64,000 bases of DNA, from positions 1 to 64,000 of the forward strand of contig NZ_QNUX01000016.1 of the NCBI RefSeq assembly GCF_003312425.1, given 5' to 3'. A model generated the notes under the pieces. The model worked only from the letters and a program-made list of their open reading frames with translations. It did no database searches and was not told the DNA's origin. Position numbers and translations under genes: made by a program. Each line of letters starts with the position of its first letter. Positions within the stretch are counted from its first letter, which is position 1. Source of the stretch: Flavobacterium psychrolimnae (GTDB lineage: Bacteria; Bacteroidota; Bacteroidia; Flavobacteriales; Flavobacteriaceae). Shown piece after piece: positions 43,461 through 53,774 of the stretch.

Positions 43461-45266
43461 TTATCGAACACCGTGCATCAATTTTTTAATAACAGGAGTC
43501 ATCGCAACAGAGAATAAAGCAACAACAATGGAAATAATTGTTAACATCCAAAAGAAGTAACTCAATCCGTGTTCATTGGCAATTTTATCAATATTTTCTC
43601 CAAACATACCTGCACCTTTCATCCCGATTGCTACTGCTAAGTACCAAACACCAAACATGAACGCAATCATACGAGCCGGAACTAATTTACTCACGTAAGA
43701 TAATCCTACCGGAGAGATACACAATTCAGCCATAGTATGGAAAAGATACACTAGAATCAACCAAATCATACTTACTGAAGCGGTTTTTGCACCTGCTTCG
43801 ATTCCGCTTGCGCCAAAAGCTACACAAGCCATCCCAAGCGCTAATAATCCCATTCCAATTCCGTATTTCAAGTTTGCAGAAGGATTGTATTTACTTTCCC
43901 ACCATTTAGAAAATAACGGCGCTAATGAAATAATAAACAAAGAGTTTAAGGTCGAGAACCAAGTTGCAGGAACTTCCGTTAATGCCGTAGTAACTTTGTC
44001 AATTTTCAAAGCTTGTAAAGTTGAATCTGACAATGATAAATATCCAGCAGTATAATAATCTTTTGTCAACATCCAGATTGCTATTGCCCAGATAATAATA
44101 AAACTTACGCTTAAAATAATATTTGCAAGCGCATAGAACTTAAAGGTCTGTTTGAATAATAAAATTAATACCCAAGTGATAATTACTAAAGGTAAAATAG
44201 TAATCAACGAATTCATCACTAAAAACACTACGCTCCAATTACCTGTTAAAACACGATCCGTATAATCACTGGCAAAAATCGTTAAACTGTTTGGTGATTG
44301 TTCAAAAATTGCCCAGAAGAAAATAGTCAAAAATGCGAAAAATGTAACCGCAATTAATTTCTCCTTGGTGATTTTTGAATATTGAGTAAATCTGTAAACC
44401 AATAAGATAATGAATACAACTAATGCTGAAACAATAGCTATAGAGTTCCCATTAGGTCCTAAGAATGAAAAAATATTCACTTTACCTCCTGAAATTTTAG
44501 AAGCTGGATCGTTCAATAACCACAATAATGCTAAAATTGAAGAGAAACCTATTGCTGCTAATTGTATTGGAGAAAAAGGATTTCTTTTATCGGTATCCAA
44601 AGCTTCAGCTTTTGCTTTGCTTTCTTTATTTGGCTTCAAACCAATATCTCCAAAGATATTTTGAGACAACCAAAACTGTAACATTCCAAAGAACATGAAG
44701 ATTCCGGCTAAACCAAATCCGTATGTCCAACCTACTTTTTCACCTAAATAACCACAAAGTAAAATCCCGAAGAACGCTCCGGCATTTACACCCATGTAAA
44801 ATAAAGTATACGCACCATCCTTCTTTTCCGGACGGTCTTTGTACATTTCAGATACGATTGATGTCATGTTTGGTTTAAAAAAACCATTTCCAAAAACTAA
44901 CAATACTAATCCTAAATAAATAGAAAATTCAGTTTCGACAGCCATAGAAGCGTGTCCTAAAGTCATTAAAGTAGCTCCAACAACAACAGCCCATCTAAAA
45001 CCAATTACTTTATCGGCGAAATAACCACCCAACATGGTCGATAAGTAAACCAAACCTACGTAGGATCCAAATAATGCAGAAGCATTTTCACGAGTCCATT
45101 CCCAACCACCATCTGTAAAGGAAGCGGTTAAAAATAATATCAATAAAGAACGCATTCCGTAGAATGAGAAACGTTCCCACATCTCTGTGAAAAATAAAAC
45201 GAATAATCCCGCAGGATGCCCTAAAACGGTACTTTTAAAAAATTGATCTGTAGTATTTTGACTCAT
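43461..45266 (-). CDS. Proton-dependent oligopeptide transporter (POT), second copy
   Basis: This 601-residue MFS-type protein matches the POT/PTR2 family: FTEMWERFSFYGMRSLL (about 26-42) includes the proton-coupling ExWERFxYYG motif, and TLFYMGVNAGAFFG (about 152-165) is the FYxxINxG signature. It should import di- and tripeptides with protons. It is longer than its neighbour because of an extended middle region (about 210-390). It starts 4 bp after the first POT gene. The two share motifs but differ clearly, so they arose by an old duplication and may differ in substrate range. Confidence 0.92.
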   Translation of the reverse strand: MSQNTTDQFFKSTVLGHPAGLFVLFFTEMWERFSFYGMRSLLILFLTASFTDGGWEWTRENASALFGSYVGLVYLSTMLGGYFADKVIGFRWAVVVGATLMTLGHASMAVETEFSIYLGLVLLVFGNGFFKPNMTSIVSEMYKDRPEKKDGAYTLFYMGVNAGAFFGILLCGYLGEKVGWTYGFGLAGIFMFFGMLQFWLSQNIFGDIGLKPNKESKAKAEALDTDKRNPFSPIQLAAIGFSSILALLWLLNDPASKISGGKVNIFSFLGPNGNSIAIVSALVVFIILLVYRFTQYSKITKEKLIAVTFFAFLTIFFWAIFEQSPNSLTIFASDYTDRVLTGNWSVVFLVMNSLITILPLVIITWVLILLFKQTFKFYALANIILSVSFIIIWAIAIWMLTKDYYTAGYLSLSDSTLQALKIDKVTTALTEVPATWFSTLNSLFIISLAPLFSKWWESKYNPSANLKYGIGMGLLALGMACVAFGASGIEAGAKTASVSMIWLILVYLFHTMAELCISPVGLSYVSKLVPARMIAFMFGVWYLAVAIGMKGAGMFGENIDKIANEHGLSYFFWMLTIISIVVALFSVAMTPVIKKLMHGVR

Positions 45267-45270
45267 ATTA

Positions 45271-46815
45271 TTAATTGTTTAATTCTTTATCTACTCCGTG
45301 CATTAATTTTTTTATTATTGGCGAAAGTACTAATAGTAGTAATCCAAAACCAAGTCCTGTGTAAAATAAATATTCAAAAAGCACTAAATAACTTTGTTTT
45401 GCTAAATTCAAATCAGGCGCTGTACCATTTGAAGTATCGACAGAAGCGATATTCGCTAAAATAGACGCTATAAATTCAGAGCTGGCTGTTGCCAAAAACC
45501 AAACACCCATCATGAAACCAACAATTTTTGCCGGTGATAATTTAGTCACTGCAGAAAGTCCGACCGGTGACAAACTTAATTCGCCACAAGTGTGTAAAAA
45601 GTAAGCTAATATCAACCAAATCGCAGCAACTTTTCCTGCTCCGGAAAGATTTATCCCCATCACTAATGCTCCAAATCCTAAACCAACGAAAGCTAATGCG
45701 AAAGCAAATTTTACGGCTGTATTAGGATTGTATTTTCCTAAATTTGGCCATATCCAAGCAAAAACTGGAGCTAACAAAATTATAAATAAAGCATTAAAAC
45801 TTAAGAATTGCCCAGCAGATACTTCATAACCAAATATAGTTCGGTCTAAAATTCTGTCGGCAAATAAATTCATGGAAGTATACGCTTGTTCAAACAATGC
45901 CCAAAAGACAATTGTAAATACAATCAGAATGGTTAAAGCAATCAATTGATGACGTGCTTTACCATCGAGTTGCGTTGCTGCGTAATAAACGATATAGATA
46001 AAAGAAATTCCACCTGCAATTTTCAAAGCCCATGAAACTGCATCGTGATTTTGAACCATTTGCCAAAACAATAACGTTGACAAAACACTTCCAATATAAA
46101 TCAACCACTCATTTTTAAGTCCAAATGATTTGTTTTCTAAGAAAGATGGGTTGTTTGATTCTCCTTTTCCCATCAATAATTTTCTTCCGGAAATAAAAGT
46201 CAATAATCCAAAAAACATTCCGACTCCAGCTGCACCAAAACCATAACTCCAACCGTATTTTTCACCTAACCAAACACAAATTAGTGTAGCCATAAAAGAC
46301 CCTAAGTTGATTCCCATGTAAAACAAAGTAAATCCAGAATCTCTCCTTTTATCACCGGTTTCATATAATTCTCCCACTAATGAAGAAATATTGGCTTTTA
46401 GAAAACCAACCCCAACAATAATTAAGGATAATGAAAAGTAAAATATTTGCAATGCGGTTTCGTCCCGCGTAATTTCACCTGTAATGGATTGAGTTGCGGC
46501 ATTTCCTTCATAAGCCATTCCTATATGACCTAACACTAACATAATCCCACCAAAAACGATGGCTTTTCTAAATCCCAAATACTTATCGGCAATAAAACCG
46601 CCTAACACTGGAACTGCGTATACTAAAGCAGCATAACTTCCGATCAATAAATTCCCAGAAGAATCCGAAAACAAATGGTACTTTGTCAGATAAAAAATCA
46701 ACAATGCTTTCATTCCATAAAAGGAGAAGCGTTCCCACATTTCGGTAAAAAACAATATAAAAAGCGCCTTTGGATGTCCAAAAAATTCTTCCTTATTCAA
46801 TGCGTCGTTTGTCAT
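45271..46815 (-). CDS. Proton-dependent oligopeptide transporter (POT), first copy
   Basis: The 514-residue protein carries FTEMWERFSFYGMKALL (about 22-38), TLFYMGINLGSFMA (about 164-177) and a C-terminal FMMGVWFLATASSEF, all POT/PTR2 marks, with about 12-14 transmembrane helices. It imports small peptides by proton symport. It lies 9 bp after the S9 peptidase gene and 4 bp before the other POT gene. The arrangement suggests peptides released outside by the peptidase are taken up directly. Confidence 0.92.
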   Translation of the reverse strand: MTNDALNKEEFFGHPKALFILFFTEMWERFSFYGMKALLIFYLTKYHLFSDSSGNLLIGSYAALVYAVPVLGGFIADKYLGFRKAIVFGGIMLVLGHIGMAYEGNAATQSITGEITRDETALQIFYFSLSLIIVGVGFLKANISSLVGELYETGDKRRDSGFTLFYMGINLGSFMATLICVWLGEKYGWSYGFGAAGVGMFFGLLTFISGRKLLMGKGESNNPSFLENKSFGLKNEWLIYIGSVLSTLLFWQMVQNHDAVSWALKIAGGISFIYIVYYAATQLDGKARHQLIALTILIVFTIVFWALFEQAYTSMNLFADRILDRTIFGYEVSAGQFLSFNALFIILLAPVFAWIWPNLGKYNPNTAVKFAFALAFVGLGFGALVMGINLSGAGKVAAIWLILAYFLHTCGELSLSPVGLSAVTKLSPAKIVGFMMGVWFLATASSEFIASILANIASVDTSNGTAPDLNLAKQSYLVLFEYLFYTGLGFGLLLLVLSPIIKKLMHGVDKELNN

Positions 46816-46824
46816 AAAGCGCTG

Positions 46825-48996
46825 TTATAAATTTTCTTTAATAAAATTAGTCATTTTTGTGTACAACTGAACTCTGGTTTTTCCGCCGTAAATCCCGTGA
46901 TTATTGTCTGGGTAAATTTGGGAATCAAATTGTTTATTGGCCTGAATCAAAGCTTCCATCATTTGCATGGAGTTTTGAACATGCACATTATCATCACCCG
47001 AACCATGAATCAAAAGGAATTTCCCTTTCAATTTATCAACATGATTTATTGGTGAATTATCATCGTATCCACTTGCATTCTCTTGCGGTGTCGTCATGTA
47101 ACGCTCCGTATACACACTATCATAAAAGCGCCAGTTCGTTACCGGAGCCACAGCAATTGCCATTTTGAAAACATCGTTTCCTTTCATGATACAATTAGAC
47201 GCCATAAAACCACCATACGACCAGCCAAATATACCAATTCTAGCTTTATCAACAAATGCGTAATTTCCTAATACTTTAGCAGCATCTATTTGATCTTCTA
47301 CTTCGTATTTTCCTAATTGTAATTGCGTCACTTTTTTGAAATCAGCTCCTTTAAAACCAGTTCCTCTTCCGTCAACACACGCCACGATATAACCTTGTTG
47401 AGATAACATCATAAACCAATAATCATCGGTACTATTCCACTCATTGTTTACTTGTTGGGAACCCGGACCAGAATATTGGTACATGAAAACAGGATATTTT
47501 TTTGCTGGATCAAAATCTTTCGGTTTAATCATCCAAGCATTTAGTTCATTTCCTTTTGCTGTTTTCAAAACAAAAAACTCTTTTGAAGGTAAATTGTAGC
47601 TTTTTAGCTTTGCAGCCAAAGATTCATTGTTTTCTATAACCTGAACCTGTTTGCCAAATTTAGCATCGTTCAACGTGTAAGTCGTAGGTTGAGCCGAGCT
47701 AGAAAACGTGTTGATGTAGTATTGAAAATTTGGGCTGAAAGTCGCCGCATTAGTTCCTGTAAATTGTGACAAACGCACTTTGTTTTTCCCGTCAAGACTT
47801 ATTTTGTAAACATCTCTGTTGATGGATCCATTCTCCACCGACTGATAGAAAACCGTATTTGTCTTTTCGTCTAAACCATAATAATTAGTCACTTCCCATT
47901 TTCCTTTGGTCACTTGATTTTTCAATTTTCCGTTTTTATCATATAAGTAAATATGATTGAAACCGTCTTTTTCGCTGGTCCAAATAAAACTGTTGTCTTT
48001 CAAGAACGTTAAATTATCAGTGACATCAACATACGCTTTATCTTTTTCGTTCAAAACTACTTTTGCAGCTCCTGAATTACCATCGATAAATAACAAATCT
48101 AAATTGTTTTGGTGACGATTCAGTACCTGCGCAGACAATATATTCGCGTCATTGGTCCATTTCATTCTGGCTATATAAAAATCATTGTATTTCCCCAGGT
48201 TAATATCTTTCACCGCATTTGCATTTACATCATAAATGTGTAAAGACACAACAGCATTCTTCTCCCCTGCTTTTGGATATTTGAATGTTTGCATCATTGG
48301 ATACAACTCATTTCCAAACATGGACATTGAAAATTCCGGAACTTGACTTTCGTCAAAACGAATGTAGGCTACTTTTTTGCTGTCAGCGCTCCAGTCAAAA
48401 GCTTTCACGAAAGCAAATTCTTCTTCGTAAACCCAATCCGTAATACCGTTAATAATACTGTTTTTTTGTCCGTCTGTAGTTATTGGAGTCGATTTATTAG
48501 AAGCTAAATCATATACATACAGATTATTTTCTTTGGCGTAAGCAATCTTTTTTCCATCAGGTGAAAAAGTAGGCTCCTGAACCTGAAAATCAAATAATTT
48601 TTTTAATTTTTTATTGGCGATGTCATATAAATAATAATCCGCAGTAAATGAGTGACGGAAGATTTGATTGGTATTGCAAGCCAGTAGAATCATTTTTTCT
48701 GAAGCGTCAAAAGTGTAACTGTCAATCCCACCTGATAACTCTCTGTGCGATTTTGTATCGATTAATGTAGACACTTTTTTTAATGTAGCAAAATCATACA
48801 AATCAATCTGCATACTTCTGGACTGCCTGTCAGCATTCAAAACCGTATACTGATTTGTGTTTTTCAACGATTGCAATTCATCCATTCCCTGAGCACGAAA
48901 TGTACCGTTATAAAGTTCATCAATTGTGATTTTTTGTTGACCAACAACCGTAAAACACAAGAATAAAAATAATGCTATAATTTTTTTCGAATACAT
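46825..48996 (-). CDS. S9-family prolyl peptidase (dipeptidyl peptidase IV type)
   Basis: The 723-residue protein has a signal peptide (1-19), an N-terminal beta-propeller (about 20-470, DPPIV_N) and an alpha/beta-hydrolase domain with the nucleophile in GWSYGGF (about 592-598), Asp in HGSGDDNVH (about 668-676) and His in NNHGIYG (about 697-703). Such enzymes release Xaa-Pro dipeptides from peptide N-termini in the periplasm or on the surface. It opens an operon with two POT transporters, which could take up the products. The signal peptide ends VVGQQK, and the ATG start is unambiguous. Confidence 0.93.
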   Translation of the reverse strand: MYSKKIIALFLFLCFTVVGQQKITIDELYNGTFRAQGMDELQSLKNTNQYTVLNADRQSRSMQIDLYDFATLKKVSTLIDTKSHRELSGGIDSYTFDASEKMILLACNTNQIFRHSFTADYYLYDIANKKLKKLFDFQVQEPTFSPDGKKIAYAKENNLYVYDLASNKSTPITTDGQKNSIINGITDWVYEEEFAFVKAFDWSADSKKVAYIRFDESQVPEFSMSMFGNELYPMMQTFKYPKAGEKNAVVSLHIYDVNANAVKDINLGKYNDFYIARMKWTNDANILSAQVLNRHQNNLDLLFIDGNSGAAKVVLNEKDKAYVDVTDNLTFLKDNSFIWTSEKDGFNHIYLYDKNGKLKNQVTKGKWEVTNYYGLDEKTNTVFYQSVENGSINRDVYKISLDGKNKVRLSQFTGTNAATFSPNFQYYINTFSSSAQPTTYTLNDAKFGKQVQVIENNESLAAKLKSYNLPSKEFFVLKTAKGNELNAWMIKPKDFDPAKKYPVFMYQYSGPGSQQVNNEWNSTDDYWFMMLSQQGYIVACVDGRGTGFKGADFKKVTQLQLGKYEVEDQIDAAKVLGNYAFVDKARIGIFGWSYGGFMASNCIMKGNDVFKMAIAVAPVTNWRFYDSVYTERYMTTPQENASGYDDNSPINHVDKLKGKFLLIHGSGDDNVHVQNSMQMMEALIQANKQFDSQIYPDNNHGIYGGKTRVQLYTKMTNFIKENL

Positions 48997-49115
48997 ACTA
49001 TTTATTTAAAGATAAAAACCGTCAATTTTAGTGAAAAAATTACAATTATCGGTCATTTTATATGTTAAATGTAAAAAGTAATATAAAAAATAACCTTTCA
49101 CTGAATATAATTTGA

Positions 49116-49147
49116 TTGTAAATAAAACGGCTAAAACCGTATATTTG
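49116..49147 (+). promoter_or_regulatory. Promoter of the mevalonate gene pair
   Basis: TTG (49116-49118) and TATATTTG (49140-49147) are 21 bp apart, a good Bacteroidetes promoter, 28 bp before the mvaA ATG. Confidence 0.7.
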
Positions 49148-49175
49148 CAACTAATTACACCATAATCAATTGAGA

Positions 49176-50492
49176 ATGAACAAGGCTATTAGCGGATTTT
49201 CTAAATTATCCAAAGAAGAAAAAATTAAATGGATTGCCAATCAATATTTTTCAACACCTACAGAAGCCATCGCCTTGCTGAAAAACTATTGGAATTCTGA
49301 TGAAAAAATACAGAAATTACACGATGAATTCATCGAAAATACGATAACCAATTTCTACATTCCACTGGGAGTGGCTCCTAATTTCCTGATTAACGGAAAA
49401 TACAGCACGATTCCCATGGCTATCGAGGAAAGCTCTGTGGTTGCCGCTGCCGCAAAAGCTGCTAAGTTTTGGTCCACGCGTGGCGGATTTAAAGCGACCG
49501 TAATCAATACCGAAAAAATTGGTCAGGTTCATTTTATCTACAAAGGTGATGTTTCAAAATTAAATTTGTTTTTTGCTCAACACAAAAGCAAATTTTTCTC
49601 AGAAACAGAATCGATTACCACAAATATGCAAAAACGCGGTGGCGGAATTTTAGACATTATTCTAAAAGACAAAACCGATCTATTGCCTAATTATTTTCAG
49701 CTACATGCCACTTTTGAAACCAAAGACAGCATGGGAGCCAATTTCATCAATTCGTGTTTGGAACAATTTTCCAAAACATTAAAAGAAGAAGCACATAATT
49801 ACGACTTGTTTACAGAAACAGAGAAAGAGATTGAAGTGGTAATGAGCATACTTTCGAATTATGTTCCAAATTGCATCGTGAGAGCCGAAGTTTCCTGTCC
49901 AATAGAAGAATTAGAAGAAAAACACATTCTAAACCCTAAAGAATTTGCCGAGAAATTTGTACAAGCCGTTCAAATCGCCGAAGTCGAGCCGTATCGAGCC
50001 GTTACTCACAATAAAGGAATTATGAACGGTGTAGATGCTGTAGTCTTAGCAACAGGAAATGATTTCCGCGCTGTCGAAGCAGGAATTCACGCCTATGCTT
50101 CCCGAAACGGAAAATATTCCAGTCTTTCCAATGCTAAAATCGAAAATGGAATTTTTACTTTTTGGTTGGAAATCCCTTTAGCATTAGGAACTGTTGGTGG
50201 TTTAACTTCCCTGCATCCGTTGGTAAAATTATCATTGGAAATGTTAGAGAAACCATCTGCTAAGGAATTAATGCAGTTTGTAGCCGTAGCCGGTTTAGCC
50301 CAAAACTTTGCCGCTTTACGTTCTTTGACCACAACTGGAATTCAGGAAGGACACATGAAAATGCATTTGAATAATATCATCAACCAGTTTGAAGCCACCG
50401 ATGACGAACGCATTTTAATCCAGAAATATTTCAAAAAAAATACCGTATCGCATAGCGCTGTGGTGAATTATATTGAAAGTTTAAGAAAATAA
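49176..50492 (+). CDS. mvaA: Hydroxymethylglutaryl-CoA reductase, class II
   Basis: The 438-residue enzyme converts HMG-CoA and mevalonate. The sequence is of the bacterial class II type: EESSVVAAAAKAAKFWSTRGGF (about 84-105), VTHNKGIMNGVDAVVLATGNDFRA (about 272-295) and GTVGGLTSLHPLVKL (about 337-351). In Bacteroidetes the mevalonate route makes isoprenoids, so despite the degradative-type label a biosynthetic role is likely, supported by the GHMP kinase gene 59 bp downstream. The ATG at 49176 is chosen over an in-frame TTG at 49170. Confidence 0.93.
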   Translation: MNKAISGFSKLSKEEKIKWIANQYFSTPTEAIALLKNYWNSDEKIQKLHDEFIENTITNFYIPLGVAPNFLINGKYSTIPMAIEESSVVAAAAKAAKFWSTRGGFKATVINTEKIGQVHFIYKGDVSKLNLFFAQHKSKFFSETESITTNMQKRGGGILDIILKDKTDLLPNYFQLHATFETKDSMGANFINSCLEQFSKTLKEEAHNYDLFTETEKEIEVVMSILSNYVPNCIVRAEVSCPIEELEEKHILNPKEFAEKFVQAVQIAEVEPYRAVTHNKGIMNGVDAVVLATGNDFRAVEAGIHAYASRNGKYSSLSNAKIENGIFTFWLEIPLALGTVGGLTSLHPLVKLSLEMLEKPSAKELMQFVAVAGLAQNFAALRSLTTTGIQEGHMKMHLNNIINQFEATDDERILIQKYFKKNTVSHSAVVNYIESLRK

Positions 50493-50508
50493 TATAGATT
50501 TCCGACAG

Positions 50509-50537
50509 CCCTATCAGGGTTTTGAACCCTGATAGGG
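50509..50537. repeat. Perfect hairpin between mvaA and GHMP kinase gene
   Basis: CCCTATCAGGGTT (50509-50521) is complementary to AACCCTGATAGGG (50525-50537) across a 3-base loop. The 13-bp GC-rich stem is followed by ATTAAAAT rather than a T-tract, and sits 14 bp before the next start codon. Confidence 0.7.
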
Positions 50538-50551
50538 ATTAAAATAAGACA

Positions 50552-51469
50552 ATGAAAAAAACATTCTACAGTAACGGAAAACTTTTAATCACAGGAGAAT
50601 ATTTAGTTCTTGATGGCGCCAAAGCCTTTGCACTACCTACAAAAATGGGGCAAAACCTTATTATTGAAGAAGGAAAAAACAATCAAATCAACTGGAAAAG
50701 TTATGATTATGATGGAAGCATTTGGTTTAAAGACACTCTTTTATTCTCTGATATTTCTAAAGAAGTTAATCCTGAAAACGAATCGGTCAAGGCTACACTT
50801 ACAACCATTTTACACGAAGCTTTTAAACTAAATCCTGACTTTATTTTAAATTCAGATGGATACACAATCACAACAGAATTAGGATTTCCAAAAAGCTGGG
50901 GTTTGGGCACGTCATCGACTCTGATAAACAACATTGCCCAATGGCTGAACATTGATGCTTTCACATTGCTTAAAAACAGTTTTGGAGGCAGTGGCTATGA
51001 TATTGCGTGCGCGCAAAATGACACTCCTATTGTGTATCATCTGGAACACGGGAATCCTATCGTTGAAAAAGTAACTTTTAACCCTGAATTCACACAAGAT
51101 CTATACTTTGTATATCTCAACAAAAAGCAAAGCAGTAAAAGTGCAATAGCTGCTTACAACATGAATAAAAAGAATAATCTACCGAGGACAATCGCTTTAA
51201 ATGACATCATAACTTCTGAAGTTTTGAATGCCGCTACGCTTCCCTCTTTTGCTACAGCAATACAAAAACATGAAATACAAATGAGTAATATCCTGGAAAC
51301 ACAAACTATAAAGGAATCTTTGTTTCCAGATTTTAATGGTGTGATAAAAAGTCTGGGAGCTTGGGGAGGTGATTTTGTAATGGTGATTGCAACTGAAAAT
51401 CCGAGCGATTATTTTATTTCAAAAGGATTTCAAACTATAATCCCTTATAACGAAATGATTTTATCTTAG
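50552..51469 (+). CDS. GYDIA-family GHMP kinase
   Basis: The 305-residue protein has the GHMP kinase marks LLITGEYLVLDGAKAFALPT (11-30), the ATP loop SWGLGTSST (about 115-123) and GSGYDIA (147-153), the name-giving motif of a Bacteroidetes group. It probably acts in the mevalonate pathway, for example on mevalonate or phosphomevalonate, because mvaA precedes it; the exact substrate is not settled by sequence. It is full length and ends before a strong terminator. Confidence 0.88.
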   Translation: MKKTFYSNGKLLITGEYLVLDGAKAFALPTKMGQNLIIEEGKNNQINWKSYDYDGSIWFKDTLLFSDISKEVNPENESVKATLTTILHEAFKLNPDFILNSDGYTITTELGFPKSWGLGTSSTLINNIAQWLNIDAFTLLKNSFGGSGYDIACAQNDTPIVYHLEHGNPIVEKVTFNPEFTQDLYFVYLNKKQSSKSAIAAYNMNKKNNLPRTIALNDIITSEVLNAATLPSFATAIQKHEIQMSNILETQTIKESLFPDFNGVIKSLGAWGGDFVMVIATENPSDYFISKGFQTIIPYNEMILS

Positions 51470-51510
51470 TTTTTATAATTACATCCATTTAATAAAAACA
51501 TATTAAAAGC

Positions 51511-51550
51511 AAAATCCCGATACATTCAGCATGTATCGGGATTTTTTATT
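51511..51550. terminator. Bidirectional terminator between GHMP kinase and ppiD genes
   Basis: AAAATCCCGATACAT (51511-51525) and ATGTATCGGGATTTT (51531-51545) form a perfect 15-bp stem with a 5-base loop, followed by TTATT. A and T flanks make it work for both converging genes. Confidence 0.9.
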
Positions 51551-51569
51551 GTAATTAATTACTTTTTGA

Positions 51570-53666
51570 TTAGTAATTAAAATCTTGTCTGTTATCTTCA
51601 ATTTTAGCATTTCCTTTCAAGGCAGGAATTACTCTATTTGCATCTGAAGCACTTTGTGCTTTCAACTTAGCAACGTATGGCGCATGACTTTTCAATGCTG
51701 GCGCTTTAACTGTACTTGTGTTTTTTACCATATAAACTCCAGTATTCCCTTCAATTGGACCAGACATTTTATTTGCTGCTAAAGCAAATGCATTTCCAAC
51801 CACTTTAGGCTCTGGACCAACATTCGGCAACATTGTATTTTCCATTGTAAGACCAGTTGCTTGTTGTACCGTTCCTCCTACTGATTTAGCGATTGCTTCA
51901 AGTGAAGAACCCGTCATTTTAGCTTTGATCAATTCTGCTTTTTTCTTGTTTTTAAGTATTTGTTCTACATAAGGTCTCGCTACTGAAACGGCAACTAAAC
52001 CAGATTTATCAATACTTTTCAATTTTGCGATAACGTGACCTACATTAGCTACTTCAAATCTTTTTACAGATCCTTCTTTAACTCCGTCCTCAAAAGCCCA
52101 TCTTACGATAGTTCTTTGATTTCCTAATGTTCCAAAGTTCTCATCCATTCCTTTTACAGAAACAGCCGGAGCAACTGTAAGACCTAATTCTTTTGCTACT
52201 TTGTTAAAATCTTTATCCGCTGCATCCATTTCTAATTTGGTTGCCTGTGTAAATATTTTATCAGAAGTTGCTTCTGAAGCTTCTACTTTTTGAGCTACAG
52301 TAGCTAAACGGATTCCATCTTGCTTATCAGTAATCTTAATAACGTGAAAACCAAAATCTGTTTCAACTAAACCAACTTTACCAATTCCATTACCAAAAAC
52401 AAAATCATTGAAAGGTTTTACCATTTGGTTTGGACCAAAATAACCTAAATCACCACCTTGTTGAGCAGATGAATCATCAGAAGCTGTGAAAGCCAACATC
52501 ATGAAACTATCAGGATTTGCGGTTACTTGTGCCAAAATACTTTCAGCTTTAGCTTTAGCTTGTTCTTTAGTTCTTTTCTCTTTTTGATTTGGAACTTGAG
52601 TTCCTTCGTAACCAATTAAAATATGACTTGCTTTTGCATTTACTCCTGGTTTCATTCCCATAGATTTAGAAATACAGTAGTATTTTCCAAACATATACGG
52701 ACCATAAACTTCACCTGGAGCTAAGTTGAATAATTTATCAGCATCTACAGCCGGTAAATCTTTCTTAGCTATATAAGTAGAATCATAAGGAACATCAGAA
52801 TTTGAATTTACAAAGTCAATTGCATTAGAAGTTGATCTAAATCCTGCTACCGTATCGTTTTTACCTGTAGCTTGGTTGTAAACCACACTTCCTGATAACA
52901 ACGCAGTAATTTTCGATTTTACTTCAGTTTCATCCGATGGAGATGCTTTGTCTTCGATTAAAACATATTCTACTTCACGAGATTCGTCCGCTTTGTATTT
53001 TTTTTCATTTTTCTTCATGAAATCAACAATTTCAGCATCAGAAATTTTCACTTCACTGTCTTTAATTGTTGAATATAAACCAGCAACGTAAGCAAAATTT
53101 ACTTTATTTGCTTCCATTTCATATTTCATTTTCCCTTCACTTTCAGTTGTAAAAACTGAAGCTTTGATCAATGTATTGTAGATTTGGTATTTTGCGTTAA
53201 GGTCTGCATCTTTCTCTCTGTCTTTTAAGAATTGAGCTTGTGCTGGATTCGCTTTGAAATATTCTTTGAATTTAGCAACGTCAAATACTCCGGCAGCATT
53301 CAAAAACAATGGATTCCCACCAATATTTTGATCTGATTTCAAAACTTCCAATAAGTGTTTTTCACCTACTCTAAGTCCTAATTTTTCAAATTCAGAAGTT
53401 AACAAAGCCACAGAAACCTCTTGCTCCCAAACTCTGTTTGCGGCTTCAGTTGAAGTTATCCCTTGACCACTTTTTTCAACATTACTAACTTTAACTCTAA
53501 AATCTTCGAATGCAATATCTTTTCCATCGATGCTTCCTACATCTTTTGATGTACTGTTGAAACCACCGCTATTGAATATATCACCTATGATAAATGCTAA
53601 TAAACAAAACCCGATAACGAGTATCAGAAGAAGTGAACGTTGTCTAATTTTTTGTAAAACTGCCAT
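51570..53666 (-). CDS. ppiD: PpiD-like membrane-anchored peptidyl-prolyl isomerase
   Basis: The 698-residue protein has one N-terminal transmembrane helix (about 13-33), a SurA_N-like region, a parvulin domain (about 340-440, starting AKASHILIGYEG and containing GGDLGYFGPNQMVKPFND) and a long C-terminal chaperone region. It should help fold outer-membrane and secreted proteins in the periplasm. The ATG at 53666 (MAVLQKIRQRSLLL) is chosen because residues ahead of it in the longer frame do not fit a signal anchor. It is the last gene of a minus-strand envelope operon. Confidence 0.93.
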   Translation of the reverse strand: MAVLQKIRQRSLLLILVIGFCLLAFIIGDIFNSGGFNSTSKDVGSIDGKDIAFEDFRVKVSNVEKSGQGITSTEAANRVWEQEVSVALLTSEFEKLGLRVGEKHLLEVLKSDQNIGGNPLFLNAAGVFDVAKFKEYFKANPAQAQFLKDREKDADLNAKYQIYNTLIKASVFTTESEGKMKYEMEANKVNFAYVAGLYSTIKDSEVKISDAEIVDFMKKNEKKYKADESREVEYVLIEDKASPSDETEVKSKITALLSGSVVYNQATGKNDTVAGFRSTSNAIDFVNSNSDVPYDSTYIAKKDLPAVDADKLFNLAPGEVYGPYMFGKYYCISKSMGMKPGVNAKASHILIGYEGTQVPNQKEKRTKEQAKAKAESILAQVTANPDSFMMLAFTASDDSSAQQGGDLGYFGPNQMVKPFNDFVFGNGIGKVGLVETDFGFHVIKITDKQDGIRLATVAQKVEASEATSDKIFTQATKLEMDAADKDFNKVAKELGLTVAPAVSVKGMDENFGTLGNQRTIVRWAFEDGVKEGSVKRFEVANVGHVIAKLKSIDKSGLVAVSVARPYVEQILKNKKKAELIKAKMTGSSLEAIAKSVGGTVQQATGLTMENTMLPNVGPEPKVVGNAFALAANKMSGPIEGNTGVYMVKNTSTVKAPALKSHAPYVAKLKAQSASDANRVIPALKGNAKIEDNRQDFNY

Positions 53667-53774
53667 TTTATTGTTGTTAATTTTTATATTCAGTTTGCGA
53701 AAATACAATTATCTAATTAATAATTATACTAGTAGCGTTTTATTTTGCAAGAAATTTTATTTTCATAATAAAAA

